Shown one piece after another: positions 1 through 11,844 of a stretch of 64,000 nucleotides of DNA. Each line of letters starts with the position of its first letter. Positions within the stretch are counted from its first letter, which is position 1. The position numbers were made by a program, and so were the translations under genes. The stretch spans positions 372,001 to 436,000 of the forward strand of contig WTXG01000015.1 in the NCBI GenBank assembly GCA_022496185.1, written 5' to 3'. The notes under the pieces were generated by a model that had not been told where the DNA came from, searched no databases, and was given only the letters and a program-made list of their open reading frames with translations. This DNA is from Multifurca ochricompacta. Taxonomy: Eukaryota; Basidiomycota; Agaricomycetes; Russulales; Russulaceae.

Positions 1-250
1 TGCTTGTGCGCGATAATTGCCAGGGATGCACCAGCACGCACAAAGTTCAACGCCGTCTCGAGGCCGATGCCACGGGATGCGCCGTTGATCAAGACGACCT
101 TCCCCGCATACGTCGGGGCATCGTAATGGACCCGCGGTCGATAGATTCGTAAAGGCTGATAAGGTTCATGAGTCGACTGGCGGATTTTGGTCTGCCACAC
201 TCGGCTTCGGGGATCGCCTTGTGCGATTTTTGGACGCCTCCTTTGTGGGC
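1..250 (-). pseudogene. short-chain dehydrogenase (SDR) copy 1, N-terminal fragment, frameshifted
   Basis: Only the 5-prime part lies in the window; the gene runs off position 1. On the minus strand it encodes the SDR nucleotide-binding start (YAGKVVLINGASRGIG), the glycine-rich TGxxxGxG-type motif, closely matching the intact neighbour at 1069-2079. The only plausible ATG (about 169-171) reads a peptide resembling the neighbour's first residues. It is out of frame with the Rossmann motif, because one base is missing near 131-137 relative to the neighbour. Further upstream the Rossmann frame has no ATG before a stop. I read it as a broken tandem duplicate, or as a good copy with a one-base sequence error. 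Substrate and cofactor preference cannot be told. Confidence 0.6.
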
Positions 251-1068
251 ATGTTTCGGTCTTGTTTCTGTTGTGATGATGTACTAACGATTACATTTCT
301 GTTTCACCCTCCTTGTTACTGAGGGTTTCATCACCACTCTAGAATGTTCGCATGCGAAAGCAAACGCGACGCCTTTTGTCTTTATGAGTTTCAGATTAGT
401 TACTACTGTCTCAATCCCTCATGTAGATTGTCAAGTATTGTACACATAAACTACATAAAAGGGGTTGTAGAATAGCCCAGAATTCATCCTGTTTGAGAAA
501 TGTCCCTGTCCGTCACTAAAACTCTTGTTTGCACTACCCCACTCAACTCTATATTCTCTCTATCAACATGGGCTTATGAAGAAATCACAACTAAATTGTG
601 GCGAGGGGTGACTTTGAGCTCCTCGTCAAATCCTGGAACAGACTCAATATCGGATAGATGGGTTAAAATAAGATAGTGCTCGGTGTTGGCCACCCCGTGG
701 CACTATTATATGACGCCGCTCTGAGCACTTGCATCTTACACCAGCGCGGAAATGAAAGAAAGTTGGTATTCCACTTTTTCCTTCTAACACACAATGGAGA
801 TAGCCATGATTAGCCTTACCCGAAACTCCAAAGATCGAGTTTCCTTTCATAAGAGCGTGAAATTACCCTGTGCTGGAGCATTAGAATGTAGGGTCAGCAG
901 CTCTGGCACCACACCCTGAGAAACCCAGAGCCAAGTCTTGGGCCCCAGAAGCTGCAGGAAAGCACTCATTTGACGGTGAAGATTGTGGATATGTCACTAG
1001 GAAGAGGCACACCGCTATTTGAGGGACACATACACGGCTACGATAATAAGGGATTAGTGACACCCTGT

Positions 1069-2079
1069 CTACTGCGGTACAGCGAGTTTATTGATGAGGA
1101 CATTCTGGGTAATTATCTTCTCCTTCCAGTCGCGTTCGACTTCTCCCAGGTCCCAGGGAGCAGCAACATAGCGTCCACTCAAGTAATCTGCTTTCCCCGA
1201 CGTCAGATACAAGATTGTAGCTGCAGGGAGGGCGGCCGTATCATGGGCAGGAACAGACCCCTGCGCCTGAATATTGAGCTCTGTCTTAACGACGCCCGGA
1301 TGAACACAGAAAATCCTAATGCTAGGGTTCTCTAAAGAATCGTGGCGATTAACACGGCTATAATATCTACAATCAGGGTGTGAAAGGCGTCTCACCGATC
1401 GCGACAAATTCGGCAAGACGATGAAGGGCATGCTTTGACGTGCAATAGTCACTGGCGTACTTGACTCTGAATTGTGCGGCAGCGGAGGTTACGACAACGA
1501 TCTGTCCGTTCGTCTTCAATAATTCCGGGACGCCAAAGCTGCATAGTTGCGAGGTAAGCATAGAGGCGACCTGGTGTACATGGGGGTGACTCACTGGATG
1601 TAATTGTAAACCCCGCGAATATTAACTTCAAGCACGTCCCACCACCCTGTCGGGTCCTGAGTCGCAAAAGCTAGTTACGGTGCACATCAGTCGCCAGCCA
1701 ATATCTATATATTACTGTTCCACACACGCGCAACCATGGGCCGGAGGATTGCGGCGTTGGTGACGAGAATGTCCAATCGGCCGAAGCGGGCCACTGTTGC
1801 GGCAACAGCTTCCTCTGCCTTTTTGACATCGCGCACATCCGCGGGGAAGGTGAGCACCTGTGCGGAGGGTTGTTCGCGCAGGATCGCGTCCTTGCTCTCG
1901 TCCAACGTGTTCTGCTTGCGTGCGATAAGAGTCAAGGAAGCACCAGCGCGCGCGTAAAATATCGCCGTCTCAAGACCAATGCCACGGGATGCGCCAGTGA
2001 TCAAAACGACCTTGCCTGCGTACGTCTGGGAGTCATAGTGGACCTTGGGATCGATGAATGGATAAACACTGATTTTCAC
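1069..2079 (-). CDS. short-chain dehydrogenase/reductase, 4 exons
   Basis: This is a classical SDR oxidoreductase, probably NAD(P)H dependent and cytosolic. Exon 1 (2079 to about 1730) holds the Rossmann TGASRGIG motif, a DVRD segment and the NAA motif that stabilises the central sheet. A short exon near 1655-1605 encodes DPTGWWDVLEVNIRGVYN. The next (about 1548-1395) carries the catalytic triad region: serine in VVTSAAAQ, then YASDYCTSKHA with the Tyr-x3-Lys pair (YCTSK). The last exon begins ENPSIRIFCVHPGVVKTE and ends at 1069. Introns are about 56-80 bp with GT/AG ends. The start is unclear: the frame opens with GTG at 2079 and has no ATG before an upstream stop. Either a small first exon lies upstream (a candidate ATG is near 2173) or the start codon has been lost. 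A TATA-like run lies near 2235. Confidence 0.8.
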
Positions 2080-2478
2080 AAAGTTAACTCGACAATGGTA
2101 GCAGGGAAAGGTGGAATCAACTCATTGTGGGAAGTAACTTGAAGGTCCTCCTCGATTCCAATGATTGATGGCATATCGCGTCGCTAGTTACCTAGCTGAA
2201 AGGTTGAATGATGAATGATGCTAACCCACTGCTATATATACCATAAATGCTGAGGTTTATTGCCTTGCCGCGGACATTCATGGGTGGGCATAGAAATTGA
2301 TTGGGTACGTACGACAAATCGGGTCCAGGCAATTAATGTGTTAAGAATAACCAACTGATAACCATTATGATAACCATTTCCTTGGACAATAACATTTTAA
2401 TTTTCTTACTACTTCTTTTCCCTCACTCTTCTCCATTCTCAACATTTATTTCCTCCTTTTGTTTTACCATATTTCTGA

Positions 2479-2823
2479 TGGATTGCAATCCATTTACAAG
2501 CAGGAGGAGCACAAAAGCATACCACACTTGTCTATGATTCTAGCCTCAGGCTAGAAGGACTAATTTTTGGAGCATCTCTCAGGGGTGATGAACTTATTCA
2601 TCCTGTTGAAATAAAAGTCTCATGTGATTTTACAGACCATGGCCTCTTGTACAACCCATGTCATGTTGACCCTTTTTCTTCAGACCACACTACTGGGACT
2701 CCCCTGCACTGCCAGAAAGGGTTGTGTGCCATCCATCTGTTGGGTAATGGCTGTCCATTTGATGGTAATAAGATGGGTATGGCTCACCCATACACCATCT
2801 GTTTTTTGTACTCACTAGATTGT
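2479..2823 (+). other. orphan open frame, probably a transposon or gene fragment
   Basis: A 115-codon stretch is open between stops at 2476 and 2824. It starts without a usable ATG. Its composition looks protein-like (for example LRLEGLIFGASLRGDELIHP, then CDFTDHG and several Cys/His residues in a C/H-rich second half). It runs into a segment with the GGTATGGGTATGG-type words found in repeats elsewhere in the window. I do not recognise the family. The mixed Cys/His content could suit a zinc-binding or transposon protein, but that is inference. It may be the remains of a mobile element rather than a fungal gene. Confidence 0.35.
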
Positions 2824-2826
2824 TGA

Positions 2827-5150
2827 TGGATACAGTACAGGTATGGGTATGGCTGTTTTATGATTGATGTGATCACTGGAACAACAACAGTAGGGAACCA
2901 AACAGGACATGAAGACAACGCGGCGGCAGAGAGAGCATGCGGACGCGGATGTGCAATCTGGACTACTCCCCCCGCTTTCGTCGTACTCTCTTTCCAACGC
3001 TGCTCGCTCGAAAAAGAAAAAGTTTTTTTGCCTTGCCCTGTCTCTTCCGTGTGTGTGTGGAATAACCAACGCCCATACGAGATGATCAAAGGATAAAGGG
3101 CGGTAGTAGATGAAACGACTCCCTCGTTGCTTTCAAAAAACAAAACCGAGTTTAGGGGATTGAAGAGGTCGTTTTTTTAGGGGTTCTTCTATGTGCATGT
3201 GCAACGAGGCGAAAGAGGCATAAGAACGCGCCACACGCGTGGTGGTGGGGAGGGGGGGGGGCAGTGACAGACCGCGTCTTCTCCTTCTCCGTAATCGATC
3301 TCACCTTCCCCTCCCTCCTTTGATTTATCATTATTATTATCATTCTCCCCTCTTCCTCCTTCCAACCTCATCTTAACTCATCTCACCTATCAGCTACCAT
3401 TCGCTTCACAACCAAAGCAAACGGACCAACGCGTGGACTCCTCTCGTTCGGAGCATATTTTTGCCCCCAATCCAATCGTCATCTTTGGTTCCGCAAGTAA
3501 CAAGAGAGGAGGAGGATGCCTGTGTCGGCATTCGTACTTAGTGTACAAGCAGCAGCTGCAAATTGCGCTGCCTGGTCGTGTTCAAGGAGGGGTGGGGGGT
3601 GGGGGGGTCAAGTCAATACGTTGTGCATGCGTATGTATGCGTGTCGGTCTCACCACTTCGAATGGCCATAGAGTTGGCCGTACATTCCGTCGACTTTCAA
3701 TACTAACCTTTGGCCAAGAGAAATCTATTGCCTCCTCTGCCTTACCAGCGGCGCAGGCGAACTGCCCAGGCCTCAAATCATGCCATAAAATATGTATAGG
3801 TCTCTTTTGCAATTTCACTTGGCATGATAACAGCTCAGCTCTCCCTCTCTGCCCAATTGGAAAAAAACGCTTTAATCCCGCTTTTTAGGGGTGTAATTTG
3901 AGAACTCTGCACGATGGTAATAAAGTACAGTGCATATCAACTTCCGAAACCTTGGGCTCTGGGCCCAAAACCTCCCGTTTCAACTCGTTCCGACTTACTC
4001 TTGTGCACTCGTCGCTTCCAAGCTTTACTTTGAGTTCCTTTACCTATATAGCCCCACTGTGAGCCCTTCAAGACTGTCATCTTTTGCTTTTGTGGCACCC
4101 GCTCTGTGCACTGTACTTCTTCTTTCCCCACTCAGCCACCCTTCTGTAGCTTTCATCACCATCCCTCTCGCCGTCATCTCCCCTTTGTGTTGTATTATCA
4201 CTTACACCATCGCGGCTATCTGTCAAGATATCTAGAAGGCTGGGGCCCAATCACTATCGCTTCCAGCATGGTTTGAAGAATGATCTTTGGTCGTGCATCA
4301 TGAATTTTGTCCTCCTTTCCTGGCTCTCTGCCACCTAAGCCACCCTTACTCCCTTGTCACTGTCTCCCCCTTTTTTCTATTGCACGCTCAGCTTTGAAGT
4401 GTAGCAAACAAACTACAAGCTTTACAATTTCTTTGACAAATTTGACATAATCAACCCTATCTGACAGCTCGCCCGAGAAAAAAGAGGATTGAATACCATG
4501 TAAAAATAGATGGCATCAACCCACCTCCCTGGTGGCGGCAACGGCAGTTGCCTCATGGATCTGAAATGTGCGATGCAAGTTAAGAACCTGCACGTTTTCA
4601 TTTCATGGGTAACCCAGGTATCAAAATAAATATCCACGGGTTACCCCTGTCAATCACTACAAGTTTCTTATCCACGGAATACCAAACTACTTCTCACCAC
4701 CAAGTTTTTGATGTATCTGACACATTTGACATTATCAACATTATTAAGACTCAATGCATATCAGTGACTACTGCTTTCTCACTTCTCTTTCTTCCCTCCG
4801 ATTCTCACTTATACGGACTCATGACCGTAAAACCATGCAACGCGATATTTGATCTTAAAAAAAACATATCTCAGAAACTGTCGAAAATCATGAGTACATT
4901 GATCTATACAAAATCTACTAATCTACACTTGGATATGACGCCCCACGGGCCTACCCTTCTAACCTGTCTATGATATTACAATTACAAATGCAACAAGTCA
5001 TCGTCTTATCCTATATCCCGTTGCCCAGCTTTCCTCAACGCAGCCTCGATCTTGAGAAGAAACGTTAAAGACGCCAGTAAGTACCTTCCCGTGGACTGCC
5101 GCCACTCGCAGCTAAGCGCACGCGATCCAATTACCGATGATCCCATCATC
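2827..5150. other. gene-poor interval
   Basis: No credible exon set was found. The stretch holds purine and pyrimidine runs (a G run near 3247-3260 and a second near 3590-3607), CT-rich DNA around 4000-4400, and a fragment of a dispersed repeat at 4560-4665. The longer open frames here (for example at 3433-3888) have low-complexity composition and no recognisable motif. Confidence 0.6.
4560..4665. repeat. fragment of dispersed repeat shared with 50.19-50.30 kb
   Basis: The segment from CTGAAATGTGCGATGCAAG through GGGTAACCCAGGTATCAAAA to GGGTTACCCCTGTCAATCAC is clearly homologous to 50190-50294, and more loosely to 50555-50708. The GGGTAACCC and GGGTTACCCC words make the element partly self-complementary. 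It is a dispersed, probably nonautonomous repeat copy. Confidence 0.75.
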
Positions 5151-5208
5151 TATTTCGATTCTTGATAACATCGACTCATTCACAATATCGTCCGCACTGT
5201 CACAACGT

Positions 5209-7933
5209 TCAGACCAGCCATTGGCGCCGCAGAAAAACGTAGACGTACCAATTAAAACCAATCCGCTTCTGTACCGCGTCACTGTCGTCCTCCCCTCCGC
5301 CACGTTCAACCATCCTGTCCCTTTGATACCGTTGATATTCGTCCAACACCACCGAAAGAGAAGGCCGTGATCTCGGATCTGAGTTCAATAGCTGTTTCCA
5401 TAGCCTGCCTAAGATTCCCCAACTGTCATCACCATCCAGAACATTCTGATTTGGGACTTGCGCCTCGAGATAACCAAGCATTCGTCCACAAGCCCACCGG
5501 TCAGCAAGGATAGGACTGTACTTCGTATCCGAGTCATCCGATGTTCCAACCTCCGGCGCAGTCCATCTTCGAGTCCCGCAATACCCTTCGATCATCGTTT
5601 CTTCATCCTCGACGACGACAGACAACCCAAAGTCAATAATCGACAGTCGCGGACAATATCGATCCCTTTCACTGTCGATCACCACATTGTCCGGCTTCAG
5701 GTCCAGATGAGCGATTTTGTGCTCATGCAGAAACGCGACACCCTCCAGGAGCTGCCTCTGCAACGACTCCGCTGATAGAAGTGGATGCCGCGACTGGAGA
5801 TAATCGACAAGGGGAGTCCTCCACGGCAATGCGATCACCTTTCCGATGGTCAGGTCGACAACGCCATGAAGTTCGATGGCGTGATTTGATGGAACCTTGA
5901 ACCTGCTGAGGTATCGCAAGATCTTCAGCTCGTCCAAGCCATTATTGTCAGTGTCGTCATCCAGGAGTTTTAACACAACCGGGGCGCCATCGGATGAGCT
6001 CGCCGTGCGCATTCTCGACGTGAGCTATAATCCAAGTCGTGAGCTGCAAGTCATGAAGAGTAATAAAGGGACGCGCACCTGAGCAACCACCCGCTCGTCC
6101 TCTTGCTGCGTGATCTGGTACCCAGCATGTTCGAGAGTCTGCTGCATTGATTTCTCTTTAAAGATGGTTTCTGGCTGCTTTGTATCCCCCTTTGTTCCCT
6201 TCTTTGAACCACCTGCGCGACTTTTGCTGCCATTTCCCTTGTCAGTTGTCAATGCAGGATAGTCATCGTAAGAAATGTAGTCCGCCAATTGCAAAACCAG
6301 CGATAATGTGGGCCAATCCAGCCTTGCATTATCCTCGATTACTCTTGACAGCAGGTTGTACAACTGGAAAACGAATTTAAATGCTTCCGTCGGTTTAGTT
6401 AGTTTGAAAGTCTCCTCGTGGTATAACACCTAACAAATCCCATATGTCAATCACACAACGCATCCTCAATTTGCTTTTCTTACCTTCTTTGCTTCCAAGG
6501 GAGGCTGATACATCAGATATTCGTGAGCAATTAAATCCTTATCAATGAATATTGCCGTGATGACAACCGGGTCGGAATCGGGTTTAAACGCGTCGCGCAG
6601 CTTTTTGCCCAGTCTCGCAAGGCACGACCCTTGCAAAATCATCCGATTCTGGTCTGGTTGATCGTTCGACGAACCACCTTCATGCGAGGTCACTTCCATA
6701 ATACAATGCGGAAAGCCCCTGACATCTAGACGAAAGTCGCTCCTTGGGTGGTACCGTCGTAGTTCCCCTTGTTCATCCCGAGGCTGAGCAAGCAGCGGGA
6801 AAGGCCAATCGGTCCTACTATCAGATAAAATCAGACAACATCATCCCAAAGAAGCCCTACGTGAATCACAACTCACAAATCAGCTTTACCCGTTGATCTT
6901 AACAGCCGTCTAAATTCACCTGCAACATCGTACAGGAAGCGGTGGAAATGTGCTCCTCTTTCTGATGTCCAAAGTTTTGCGCCGCTAGGATTTCCGAGCT
7001 AGAGAGGATATGGGAGTACACTCCCATTTCGCTGTTCCCCACCGTTGGACGATCGTCAGAATTTGTTCCATCCCGAAAATACGTATCAAATGAATCTCCG
7101 AGATATCCTCTTAGCATCGAGGACCCTGTCGCCTATATAAAAAGTGAACTCAGCAAGGTGAATCACGGGAAATTGTGATCGCACTCACATTAGGTGAGAT
7201 CACGCGTTGGCGATTCAATGACGTCCGGAAATCATCAACAAAGGAAGGGGTATCTGTCGCAACTTCGACTTCATCCTTACTAATATCGCTGTTATGGAGG
7301 CTATGGATACGCTTTGCCGCGGGGATAGTGAATGTGATCTCATCGGCGAAGGGGGGTGGTCCACGGGATTTTCCAGAGAGGACCTCTAAAATGGGATATT
7401 CTGTGGATGCAAGGCAAGTGGGGCGCCTGTAAGCGAATGTGTCGATGAGACCAAGGTGACTGAGAAATTACCTGGCAAATTGGATGGTGCGACAGCTGAA
7501 TTATTGTTAAATACGTGCGGCAATCCAATAACAATTGAGACTTACATGGCACCTGAACGACGGTATGCAGATGCCCCCTCTTTGGAAGTTTTTCCCAGTA
7601 TCTCGAGAGCTCCTCGGCAGGGCGAAGGAGTTGAACAGCACCATTTCCATCTAACGCTTGTTTAGATTTTGGGTTAGGTAACTTGATGCTTTGGATGGTT
7701 GCATCGAAAGAGCCCTGATCTTCTAAACTCCTGATGTGCAGGGGTTTCAATAGCTTCCAAAGAATGAGCTCGTTTGCCGCGAGCTTGTCCAATCTGGGAG
7801 CCATCTTGAGCTTGATGGCATCTTTGAGGTCTATTGCATCGTCATCCGATTGTACTATAACCTTGAAGATGTCCCCAATAGGAGTCTTTTTGATATCGAC
7901 AGCCAGACAAAAAAGGGTGAGTGCTGTGGTCAT
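5209..7933 (-). CDS. Crinkler (CRN) N-terminal domain fused to a protein kinase, multi-exon
   Basis: The first exon (7933 to about 7546) begins MTTALTLFCLAVDIKK and has the hallmarks of the Crinkler ubiquitin-like head domain: LFCL start, a DLKDAIK helix, ELILWK, and a closing VVQVP. Middle exons (about 7426-7189, 7132-7043, 6998-6876, then from about 6815) encode an uncharacterised linker with the segment DWPFPLLAQPRDE. The last exon (from about 6025 to 5209) is a protein kinase. It has VVLKLL with the ATP-binding lysine, HLDLKPDN in place of HRDLKxxN, DFG in IIDFGLS, and TAPEV. The donor after VVQVP (gtaagt) is strong, but the next exon fits only if one base is missing in the GGGG run at 7420-7423 (plus strand). 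No signal peptide is visible. Crinklers with kinase tails are known in oomycetes and occur in fungi; in the oomycete cases they act in the host nucleus. The role here is unknown. Confidence 0.75.
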
Positions 7934-9706
7934 GGTCGTTTCGCTCGTTTGTTGAGAGAGTTGAGATAGGTTAACTGACAACTAACACGACACGGAGCTT
8001 TTATAATATATGAACTCTGACCCGTGACCCGTGAGAATAATTTGCTTCCACAATTCATGTGGCCAAAGACGCGACGCGACACTTGCCAAATTCCGACCAT
8101 TGTTTGATTAGTGTCAGGATAGTTACCCGTGCGACCACCGTGTTTACGCCTGGGCCATCAAGAACCTCCCCAGATGACCGTAATCACCCCTTGTGCGTGC
8201 TCACTTTGGCCCAGAGAAAGGGCTGCTACTCTTTCACTGCCAGTATACACGCGATCACCACCCGGGGACCTGCTGGACGAAGAAGACTCAGGATTTCATT
8301 TTTTTTTGCTGTTCCAATACACACCAGAACCATCTCCCGTTCTCCTGCTTCTACCCCCGGTTGGAATACTCTTGTACAGGCAGCTCGGTGCGCTCGGCAT
8401 CTCCCATCTTCTCAATACCCGCCCCCTTTCCCTCCTGCTTTCATTTGCTTCTCTATTGTCTTGTCTCGAATCCACAATCTTTGCCGCGCCACACCACAAA
8501 TTCTCCTGACACTGTGTCTGCTACATCTGCTCTTTTGTCCTTGCTCTTTCAAGCTTTCCTTTTATCACTCATTCTATTATACCACCACTTGGGTTGGGTA
8601 GAAGGATGGTGTCTCCACTTACATAGAATACTCGGTTGAAGGATGAATGAGTGGCTAGATATAATTGTCATGCACATCGTGGCGTGTCGGGTCAAAGTCA
8701 GTTCGAAGGCGAACAATGAGTTGTTCGCTGATCGTGGTGCACGAGACGAAAGGAGATTAATTCACGACTATCTAGACCTAATAAGAACCAGAAAATTAGA
8801 CTTAAGGTCTAGTTCAAGTCGCGACCAGTTCTTGTACTTAAAGCTACTGTAAAAAGGAAGATTCGGGAATAGGTTGTGAATGAAGGGTCGGCGGAGTGTC
8901 ACGCCATTACGGTGGTGGAAGCACACAGATAAGGGAGATGAACTTTTGACATTGTGACCTAATGATGGGACTGCTAAAGAGTAGGTTGTAGGTTGTTGGT
9001 TCTTCCAGTCCAATCTTGTACTTCAACAAAAATCAGTCAGACCTAAGCTTGTCCATACAAACATATCTGTCCCCTCTCACATGATCTTATCTTGCCTTGT
9101 CCCATCTTCAACCCGAACAAAGGAGGGAACCATCCTATTATACAAGCACTGCAGCAACCCACCCACATCCATCAAGATCCATCCGACCAAATGAACATGT
9201 AACGCAAACACATCGCAGGTGGTAACTGCCTTGGGACTGGGGGCCACCTTACAGCCCTCGACAATGTTCACACAGTAGCAAAGAGTTCATCCTCGACCTC
9301 ACGTTCTCGCTCCTTTGCCTACTTCTATTCAGTGCGGGGCAGTGAGCGCCTCTCGCTCGCGTACGGCCTCGCTCCCCCGGGTGAGAACGCAGGAAGGCCT
9401 GATGTAAGGCTTGTAGTCCAACCGCCTCTTGACGTAAAATGCCATGTAAATCGGTGCAGAGGTTCCCAGCATTTTTGTGAGCGTCACGGGCATCACCTTA
9501 TCATCCCCAAAGCGGTACCACTATTTTTTGTTTGTTTGTTTGTTTTTGGAAACAATGGTCCCCAGGAAAAACGCAAGTCTGCTTCCAATTTATGCAGGCT
9601 GTGCCATAACAAGAAGCGATAGGGCACTAAAATGTGAATGCGTGAAATCTGCTATTCCCTTGCCCCCATCTCTGGAAGGTTATACATAACCAAATCAGTG
9701 TACCAG
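7934..9706. other. intergenic, no supported gene
   Basis: This lies between the divergent end of the Crinkler-kinase gene and the 3-prime end of the F-box gene. It contains CT-rich DNA (8150-8600), a TTTG microsatellite near 9524-9547, and overlapping open frames with no domain signature. Confidence 0.6.
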
Positions 9707-11434
9707 TTAGAAAAAAAAGAAATCACAACCCTGGAATGATGGGACATATAACACTTGACTTACTTTAGCAATGATCAATGCATCACCACACATTGCAAAA
9801 TTGAGTGCTACTGGGACGCCCTCCTGGAGATCCCACGGGAGGGGAATTTCAGGAGACGAAAAGACACGTTGCGACTGCTGCCCCTGCATCGCACCACACC
9901 GGATTGCCTGATCGATGCGGCCTGCATGGAGATCACACACTGAAACTCTTCTACCTTCTGTTTCCGCCTTATGCGCCAGACCACGAAAATCTTGTGTCCC
10001 ATATTTCCACATGATCCTACGCTGGCCATACGAGAGCCCTTTTTTTGAGAACTGGACGTTTACCGCGTAGATCTTCATGACGATAAGACCCCATTCCTTC
10101 CAATCGACGACAAAGTTCCTCGGGCCTTCTGGGTCCTCTATTGCTTCTTTTTTAGGGGTCAGTGACAGGTATGCAGATAAAAGGGTGCGTGTAGGGACAT
10201 GCAAGTATGAGATGTTTGGGTTGGACCCCCGACGGTCTTCACACAGCTCTATAATCAAAAGGCTGTCCTCGGCACTTGGATAGAAGAGCGCTTCCCTCCC
10301 ACACGCATCATTGCCATTTGGGGACGTAGCTCGTGATACCACTCTAGATTGGTAGAGTAATTTCGGGGTCCGCCACAAGTCCCGAATTTCTAAGACGCAC
10401 TCAGTGCCGGGGTCGGTGTCGAACGCACACCGGAAACGGCAAACACGTAGACATAGGGATTGAGGGTCTTCCCTGTTATCTTCGTCATAGACAATGTGTG
10501 AATTGTCGAGGAAGAACCATTGGCGGCTGAGGTTAGGCGCTGGCAAACGCAGACGCCACTCTTGATGACCAGTCTTCCAGTTCCAAATCTTCAGGTCCTC
10601 CAGTACTACTGTGCCAATGTAATCGCCGTGTATGTTCATCTGACCATGTGTGAACCTTATTCGTGACCATTTATAATCACTATCATATAATTCGATTGCC
10701 AATGCACTGCTTTGTTTTCTTCTTTTGTTGCTGTTTCTCGGCATCGCGAGCGGGTGCGGTTGACCATTCGAAAGAGTGAGGATAAGAAAACTAGAAAAAC
10801 ACGTTCAAGATGACCTTTTTTTCACGCCAAGAAGGGGAGAATGGCAGAAGGGAGATGGGTGGACAAACTGGACACGTACACGTCCGCCTCGACATTATCA
10901 AAAGGGATGAGGGCTAGCAAGTCCTGGGAAGCGTCCATAATAAACTCAGCGATGCCAAAGTCAAACGTGAGTGTCCATTCGCATGCCTCAACTCTGCGCA
11001 GTTTCGAGGGTAGCCGATGCACAGTGAGAGACTTCCCATAATTAGAGATGGTGACAATAACGCCGTTTGAAAATTGTGGATCGTTGTATTCGGGGATATC
11101 GATCGTGTCGTACGATGACCATGTTAGTTCCCGCCAGGCCGTGTTGTACGTCTGAAGGGCTGCCATCCGCTCCGCGGTGCTGACCTCGCTCGGTGGTCCA
11201 TCGCACATACCGGAGGCAGCGAGAAGGATGTGATACTGGAGGACTATCGAATTGGAGATGATACCGTGGAGATGACGGCATATCTAGGAGAAGCAATCAG
11301 CAAAGAGAAACACACAAAATGTCTGGATAGAAAGAGAAGGGGAAAGAAGCTCTTACAGATCGACAAGCTAAGAGTTCTTTGATATCAAGGATGGCCAATA
11401 TGTCGACAATGACTTCTGTGGGTAATTTGTTCAT
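9707..11434 (-). CDS. F-box protein with long C-terminal propeller-like region, 3-4 exons
   Basis: Exon 1 (11434-11357, 26 codons) plus the start of exon 2 (from 11283) encode the F-box: MNKLPTEVIVDILAIL, KELLACRS, ICRHLHGIIS. Such proteins link targets to SCF ubiquitin ligases through Skp1. Exon 2 runs to 10826 (phase 2). A very short intron of 35 bp then joins exon 3 (10790 down to 9707), with the frame kept through LTLSNGQPHPLAMPRN. The C-terminal part has repeated tryptophan-bearing strands (LKIWNWKTGHQEWRL, WKEWGLIVMKIYA) like the WD/propeller-type tails of agaricomycete F-box proteins; this is a resemblance, not a proven fold. A 33-bp in-frame GT/AG stretch near 9734-9766 may be another intron, so the last residues are uncertain. 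A decayed copy lies at 29.7-31.4 kb. Confidence 0.78.
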
Positions 11435-11844
11435 TGGGGATGGGGGTTGGAACAGAAGTATTTACAGTTGACACGGTACTCATGTCTACCCCTGTGCCCC
11501 TGTGCCCCTCTATAATTTGAACACGTGACAATCGTTTGTTAGTTATTAACCACCAGATCATCGAGGAGAAAAAATCGCTCGATGCATCGAGCGAGAAAGA
11601 ACGCTTAATGTCCAGCGTCCAGCGCCCGACGTCTGATTTATCAGCACTAAGACTGCCCAAGCGATATCAACCAACAAGATGAGAATCATATTGGTACCTC
11701 CGCCACGGACGTGGGAGGAGATAATGAGCCATATAAAACCTTGCGTCGTTTAATGCAAGAGAAGTATGAAGACGACTGGAGTACACCGAGTTTGTCAAGT
11801 CACGGCTGAACGGGATTGACACGACCGCCTCGCAGCAGCCTCGC

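Noticed and set aside
3433..3888. 151-codon plus-strand open frame
   Set aside because: Contains Gly/Val runs from a G-rich tract, has no domain, and shows no exon structure.
8059..8639. Three overlapping plus-strand open frames of 126-180 codons
   Set aside because: CT-rich low-complexity DNA makes all three frames open at once. No motif and no splice pattern support a gene.
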